Part shown: positions 60,381 to 64,000 of the stretch, piece by piece
Numbering within the stretch: the first letter of the stretch is position 1
Layout: each line of letters starts with the position of its first letter
NCBI RefSeq assembly: GCF_026241195.1
Contig: NZ_JAPFQO010000009.1
Coordinates: 186,001 to 250,000 of the forward strand
DNA: 64,000 nt
DNA from: Pontibacter anaerobius
Lineage (GTDB): Bacteria; Bacteroidota; Bacteroidia; Cytophagales; Hymenobacteraceae
Reading direction: 5' to 3'
Translations under genes and position numbers: made by a program
The notes under the pieces: model-generated
What the model saw: only the letters and a program-made list of their open reading frames with translations
Told to the model about the DNA's origin: nothing
Databases searched by the model: none

Positions 60381-60911
60381 CTATCTTTCCTCCCTCACGC
60401 GTTTGTAAATTCGGATGGCCAGCATGAGCATGGCGGAGAAAAGGATGAGCCCAATAATGCCCCAGAGCATGCTGAGCGTGCTTTTAAGCACCACTAGAAA
60501 CACAATGCTGATGAGGAAAAGCGTGGCCACCTCGTTCCAGATGCGGAGTTGGGTGGAGTTATACTTGATGATGCCCTGCTGCTGCTGTTTAAAGATGGCG
60601 TGGCAAAGGAAATGATACACGTAAAGCCCCACTACAAAGCTCAGTTTCCAGACGAGCCAGCCGGGAATGGAGCCGTACAGGTACAGCATGGTAAGCCCGA
60701 ATATGAGCGTCAGGACGGCGGAGGGCCAGGTGATGCCGTACCACAACCGTTTCTGCATAATACCGAGCTGCTTCTGAAGTATGGATTTTTCAGGCTCTGG
60801 TTTCTCGGCCGCTTCAGCGTAGTAGATAAACAGGCGCACAATGTAGAACAGTCCGGCAAACCAGGTTACTACAAAGATGATGTGCAGCGCCTTTACGTAG
60901 AAATAGCTCAT
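60381..60911 (-). CDS. hemJ: HemJ protoporphyrinogen IX oxidase
   Basis: A 176-residue membrane protein with four to five hydrophobic segments. The start FYVKALHIIFVVTWFAGLFY (conserved His 10), IVRLFIYYAEA, KRLWYGITWPSAVLTLIFGL and YHFLCHAIFKQQQQ match HemJ (UPF0093) closely. It oxidises protoporphyrinogen IX to protoporphyrin IX in haem synthesis. The nearby hemN gene (61283) supplies an earlier step of the same pathway, on the same strand. It has its own -7 box. Confidence 0.9.
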   Translation of the reverse strand: MSYFYVKALHIIFVVTWFAGLFYIVRLFIYYAEAAEKPEPEKSILQKQLGIMQKRLWYGITWPSAVLTLIFGLTMLYLYGSIPGWLVWKLSFVVGLYVYHFLCHAIFKQQQQGIIKYNSTQLRIWNEVATLFLISIVFLVVLKSTLSMLWGIIGLILFSAMLMLAIRIYKRVREER

Positions 60912-60931
60912 AGCAGCGGGTCGTGTTTCTG

Positions 60932-60939
60932 CAAAGGTA
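60932..60939 (-). promoter_or_regulatory. -7 box TACCTTTG upstream of hemJ
   Basis: CAAAGGTA on the plus strand. About 20 bp before the hemJ ATG, leaving a leader of roughly 15 nt. Same octamer as at 58349-58356 and 60025-60032. Confidence 0.5.
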
Positions 60940-61210
60940 AGGCGAAATGTTTAATTGCGGGAGGTAAAGTATGGGTCCTATTCTCAGATGGGCGTGTCTA
61001 TGCCTTGTAGGGATAGGTCGCGACCTGTACGCGCGATGCCAGCAGCTATGAAACTCTTACTTAAAATAAAGTAACAAAAGCCTCCCCCTCCTTTGGCAAG
61101 GAGGGGGAGGGGTGGTTAGATCACTTAGAACAGGATATGCTTTCATATATGAATGCGATGCTGAAGACTCGCTGCACATTTACTGGCACCGGTTAGATAC
61201 CGGCGCCAGT
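60940..61210. other. Spacer between hemN and hemJ
   Basis: Contains a CCTCC/GGAGG hairpin module at 61081-61117 (cccctcctttggcaaggagg, followed by ggggtggtt) like those in the composite repeats. No supported gene. A short plus-strand open frame across the hemN end is not credible. Confidence 0.5.
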
Positions 61211-61246
61211 AAAGAAAAAGAGACGCATTATGTTACTGCGTCTCTT
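61211..61246 (-). terminator. Terminator of hemN
   Basis: On the minus strand a 10-bp perfect stem (aagagacgca with tgcgtctctt, plus 61218-61227 and 61237-61246) is followed by TTTTCTTT. It begins ~37 bp after the hemN stop codon. Confidence 0.85.
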
Positions 61247-61282
61247 CATCCCCAAAATCAAATTAATCATGAAAAGCCTTCG

Positions 61283-62659
61283 TTATACCGATTTGCTGAA
61301 CACAGGCTCTGTTGGTTTGGCCTTGCAAAGCTTGGCATCGAAGCACATGGCGATGTTGCGCAGGAAGGGACGGCCAGCCTCCAGCACCTGAATATCATGG
61401 TTGCTATAGTCTACTAAACCGTCTGCCTCCAGCGGCTGCAGCCTGATGAGCGCATCCACTATGTAGGGCAGCTCATCTTCGGCCCAGGAAGTATAAAGAC
61501 GGCACATCAGGTTCAGGATATGCTTGCGGATGATCATGTCTTCCTCTGTCAGTTCATGGCCTTTCAGCAGAGGAAGCACACCGGCCTCTATCGCCTCCTC
61601 ATAAGCTTCCACTTCTTTAATATTCTGCATAAAAGCCGTGCCGGTGTCGGAGATGCTGGAAGCACCGAGGCCGATCAGCAGCTCGGTATGACGGGGCGTG
61701 TAGCCCATAAAGTTGCGGTGCAGCGTGCCATTCAGGGCGGCAAGGCATAACTCATCCTCCGGCAGTGCAAAGTGGTCCAGGCCAATTTCTATGTAGCCCG
61801 CCTCCTCCAGCATATTTCGCCCGAGTTCATACAAGGCGCGTTTCTCGGCCGGCTCCGGCAGGTCCGCCTCACAGTAGCGGCGCTGTGATTTGCTCTTCCA
61901 GGGCACGTGGGCATAGCTGTAGAAGGCAATTCGCTCCGGGCGCAGCTCTTTTACACGTTCAATGGTATGGCGTATGCAGTCCGCATTCTGGAACGGCAGT
62001 CCGTATATAATATCCGCGTTGATGGAAGTATAGCCAATGGCACGGGCCGCATCAAAAGTCTCCTTAGTCTGTTCAAAAGTCTGCATGCGGTTTATCACGA
62101 ACTGCACACGCGGATCAAAATCCTGAATGCCCACGCTCAGCCTCCGGAAGCCCAGGTCGTAAAGTACCTGCAGCTGCTCGGCGTTGGTGGCGTTCGGATG
62201 CACCTCAATGCTAAAGGCCGCATCAGGTGTTACCTCCACTTTCTCAAGTATGGCCTCCAGCATCTTTTTCAGGTTCTGGGCACTGAAGAAGGTTGGCGTG
62301 CCACCCCCCAGGTGCAGCTCGGTGAGGCGGGGCTGCTCCTCAAACTCGACCTGGTACCTTTCCCACTCCTGCAGAATGGCGTACAAGTATGGCTCCTCCA
62401 CCGCGTGGTTCTTGGTGATGCGCTTGTTGCAGCCGCAATAGGTGCACAGGTTCTCGCAGAAGGGCAGGTGCAAGTATAAACTGATACCCTCCGAGCTGTT
62501 CGTTTTCCGGAAAGCCTGCTTTACGTGCTGCATCCACTGTGCCTGCGTCAGCGGTTTAGCGTCCCAGTACGGCACGGTAGGGTAGCTGGTATAGCGTGGC
62601 GATGGCACATCATACTTGGCCAGCAGTTCGGCGGGGGTGGACTTCAGTGCGTCTTGCAT
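61283..62659 (-). CDS. hemN: Oxygen-independent coproporphyrinogen III oxidase HemN
   Basis: A 458-residue radical-SAM enzyme from ATG 62659. The cluster motif is FCENLCTYCGC (Cys 68, 72, 75 and 77), followed by LHLGGGTPTFF, SIEVHPNATN, GIQDFDPRVQ and YGLPFQN. It decarboxylates coproporphyrinogen III to protoporphyrinogen IX without oxygen. ATG 62659 is preferred to 62695 because the promoter-like -7 element at 62693-62700 overlaps the latter and the SPRYTSYPTVPYW start fits the family. An FNR-type site lies upstream, fitting induction at low oxygen. Confidence 0.93.
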   Translation of the reverse strand: MQDALKSTPAELLAKYDVPSPRYTSYPTVPYWDAKPLTQAQWMQHVKQAFRKTNSSEGISLYLHLPFCENLCTYCGCNKRITKNHAVEEPYLYAILQEWERYQVEFEEQPRLTELHLGGGTPTFFSAQNLKKMLEAILEKVEVTPDAAFSIEVHPNATNAEQLQVLYDLGFRRLSVGIQDFDPRVQFVINRMQTFEQTKETFDAARAIGYTSINADIIYGLPFQNADCIRHTIERVKELRPERIAFYSYAHVPWKSKSQRRYCEADLPEPAEKRALYELGRNMLEEAGYIEIGLDHFALPEDELCLAALNGTLHRNFMGYTPRHTELLIGLGASSISDTGTAFMQNIKEVEAYEEAIEAGVLPLLKGHELTEEDMIIRKHILNLMCRLYTSWAEDELPYIVDALIRLQPLEADGLVDYSNHDIQVLEAGRPFLRNIAMCFDAKLCKAKPTEPVFSKSV

Positions 62660-62692
62660 TCTTGGTTTTCCTCTTTTCAACTTTGTTCTATG

Positions 62693-62700
62693 CAAATGTC
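62693..62700 (-). promoter_or_regulatory. Imperfect -7 box GACATTTG of hemN
   Basis: CAAATGTC on the plus strand; one of the four TAnnTTTG fixed 5' bases is wrong (GA for TA). The implied start site (about 62687) places the FNR-like box at about -42. Confidence 0.35.
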
Positions 62701-62723
62701 AGGAGTATAGAAGGACCAGGAAA

Positions 62724-62735
62724 TGATATTTATCA
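62724..62735. promoter_or_regulatory. FNR/CRP-type box TGATATTTATCA upstream of hemN
   Basis: A symmetric TGAT-N4-ATCA core, the shape bound by FNR-family oxygen-responsive regulators (consensus TTGAT-N4-ATCAA). It is 65 bp before the hemN ATG and about -42 from the likely start site, the class II activator position. Confidence 0.5.
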
Positions 62736-62818
62736 CCTTAAAGTATAAGAGGCTGTTTTTCTTTCAGAAAAGTGCTTAAATTCACAGGATTTGCTACTTT
62801 TTGCACCTTATTGTACTT

Positions 62819-63937
62819 ATGAAAATAACAACACCCACGCTACTTTTAGATAAGCAGAAAGCATTGCGTAACATTAGCCGCATGGTGGATAAAGCCCGGC
62901 GAAACAAGGTACGACTGCGCCCGCACTTCAAAACGCATCAGTCGGTGCAGGTGGGGGAGTGGTTCCGGGAGGCCGGGGTGGAGGCCATCACGGTTTCTTC
63001 GGTGCGCATGGCCCGCTACTTTGCCAACCACGGCTGGAACGATATCATGGTCGCCTTCCCGGCCAATGTGCTGGAGATGGAAAGTATAAATGAGCTCGCC
63101 TCGCGCATAAAACTGCACCTGATCGCCGTGAATCAGGAAACGGTTACGGCGCTGGCCCAGGGCCTGCAGCACCCGGTGCAGCTCTCCCTCAAGATCGATA
63201 CCGGCTACCGCCGCACCGGCATACTTGCCACGAACTATGCGGAGGTGGATGCCATTGTAAAACTGATCCGGGAGCAGGAGAAGCTGCAGTTTGCCGGCTT
63301 TGTGGTGCACGACGGCCATACTTACAAACAAACCGACGCAGACGCCATCCAGACCATCTTCAACACATCGGTATACCAGCTGCATTTGCTGCGTGAGCGC
63401 TACAAGGCCAAATTCCCGAACCTGCAGCTCTCCATCGGCGATACGCCTTCCTGCAGCATCGTCGAGAACATACAGGGTGTGGACGAGATACGCCCGGGCA
63501 ACTTTGTGTTCTATGATCTCACGCAGCAGCGCATCGGCTCCTGCGCCTTCGAGGACATTGCCGTGTGTATGGCCTGCCCTGTTGTGGCCAAACACCCCGA
63601 CCGCGGCGAGATCATACTTTACGGCGGTAGTGTGCATTTCTCAAAAGATGTTATACTTCAGGAGGATGGCTCGTCTATCTACGGACGGGTGGTGGAGCTG
63701 ACGGAGAACGGCTGGACGGAGTCGCTGGAGGGAATCGAGGTGGTGTCGCTGTCGCAGGAGCACGGCGTGGTGAAGGCATCGCCGGAGCTGTTCAGGAAGT
63801 ATAACATCGGCGATCTGATGTACGTGCTGCCGGTACATTCGTGCCTCACTGCTGACCTGATGCAGGGCTACCTGACCACAGAGGGCGAGCCAATAGAGCA
63901 CCTGACGGGCCTGCCGCACAGGGAGCTGAATTCTTAA
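62819..63937 (+). CDS. DSD1-family PLP enzyme (D-threonine aldolase / D-serine dehydratase-like)
   Basis: A 372-residue fold-type III PLP enzyme from ATG 62819 (a TTG at 62801 would add six residues). RPHFKTHQSVQ carries the PLP lysine (Lys 38); FVVHDGHTYK and LSIGDTPSCSIVENI are PLP-phosphate-side motifs; the C-terminal VLPVHSCLTADLM holds the His-x-Cys zinc pair of the D-serine dehydratase/D-threonine aldolase group. Its reaction is therefore a zinc- and PLP-dependent one on a D-amino acid; which one is not predictable. Two tandem AAGTATA copies overlap and follow its stop codon. Confidence 0.88.
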   Translation: MKITTPTLLLDKQKALRNISRMVDKARRNKVRLRPHFKTHQSVQVGEWFREAGVEAITVSSVRMARYFANHGWNDIMVAFPANVLEMESINELASRIKLHLIAVNQETVTALAQGLQHPVQLSLKIDTGYRRTGILATNYAEVDAIVKLIREQEKLQFAGFVVHDGHTYKQTDADAIQTIFNTSVYQLHLLRERYKAKFPNLQLSIGDTPSCSIVENIQGVDEIRPGNFVFYDLTQQRIGSCAFEDIAVCMACPVVAKHPDRGEIILYGGSVHFSKDVILQEDGSSIYGRVVELTENGWTESLEGIEVVSLSQEHGVVKASPELFRKYNIGDLMYVLPVHSCLTADLMQGYLTTEGEPIEHLTGLPHRELNS

Positions 63938-64000
63938 AGTATAAAGTATAGCAAATTGCCTCCGGGTTTATACTTTTGTAGGCGAGAGATATGGCCACAA

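Noticed and set aside
61112..61417. 101-codon plus-strand frame overlapping the hemN end and its terminator
   Set aside because: It crosses the hemN terminator stem and coding end on the opposite strand and shows no domain.
62846..63637. 263-codon minus-strand open frame opposite the PLP-enzyme gene
   Set aside because: The plus-strand frame has the PLP lysine and His-x-Cys zinc motif; the antisense product has none.
63991..64000. Start of a further gene at the ATG at 63991, preceded by a TACTTTTG that fits the -7 consensus
   Set aside because: Only ten bases remain in the window and the TACTTTTG is one of the very frequent TATACTT sites, so neither gene nor promoter can be supported.

Overview
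The window looks like a chromosome segment from a member of the Bacteroidota, most likely a Hymenobacteraceae/Pontibacter-like bacterium. The reasons are six proteins ending in type IX secretion (T9SS) C-terminal sorting domains of type A, one ending in a gliding-motility/CHU-type (type B) domain followed directly by a PorP/SprF-family gene, Bacteroidota-style promoter boxes (TAnnTTTG), and the gene families present. The genus is inferred from overall gene style, not from a marker gene. I see no rRNA, tRNA, CRISPR array, transposase or phage gene.

Layout. 1-3011 (+): end of a SAF-domain oxidoreductase, a sugar nucleotidyltransferase and a GT4 glycosyltransferase. 3034-6927 (-): GT61 glycosyltransferase, AlgJ/AlgX-like SGNH protein and an AlgI-like MBOAT O-acyltransferase. 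7297-20215 (+): four secreted multidomain proteins (two SGNH esterases, a LamG protein, a PQQ-type sugar dehydrogenase with PKD and LamG) plus PorP/SprF. 20298-23126 (-): T9SS-secreted beta-helix/PA14 protein. 23742-35397 (-): a nine-gene exopolysaccharide operon in transcription order Wza-like, Wzc-like, Wzx-like, GT4, Wzy/O-antigen-ligase-like, GT-A, GT4, GT2, and a membrane-anchored beta-helix protein that is a close paralogue of the secreted one. Together 1-35.4 kb is a polysaccharide synthesis, O-acetylation, export and surface-modification locus.

36.2-46.3 kb (-): a tripartite ABC efflux system (HlyD-like adaptor, TolC, ATPase, two FtsX/MacB-type permeases) followed by a sigma-54 response regulator and its histidine kinase. 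A sigma-54-like promoter and a perfect palindrome sit upstream of the first gene at the spacing expected for an activator site. 46.6-47.6 kb is an AT-rich HARE-HTH/PD-(D/E)XK nuclease-like gene that looks acquired. 47.6-64 kb is mixed: 2H phosphoesterase, DoxX, Xaa-Pro aminopeptidase, membrane-anchored DnaQ-like exonuclease overlapping a cNMP/CBS/DUF294 gene, a T9SS beta-propeller, a second sugar dehydrogenase, an AEC transporter, a zinc-ribbon protein, HemJ, HemN and a DSD1-type PLP enzyme.

Two kinds of non-genic structure stand out. First, the heptamer TATACTT/AAGTATA occurs about 110 times by eye (about 10 expected from base composition), in genes and spacers, both orientations and all reading frames. 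Second, composite intergenic repeats at 39.0-39.5, 42.85-43.35 and 50.7-51.2 kb (the last inverted), plus a 230-bp element with perfect 34-bp inverted ends at 60.1-60.3 kb, share small hairpins whose stem sequences differ but stay paired around a constant AGTT/AACT core.
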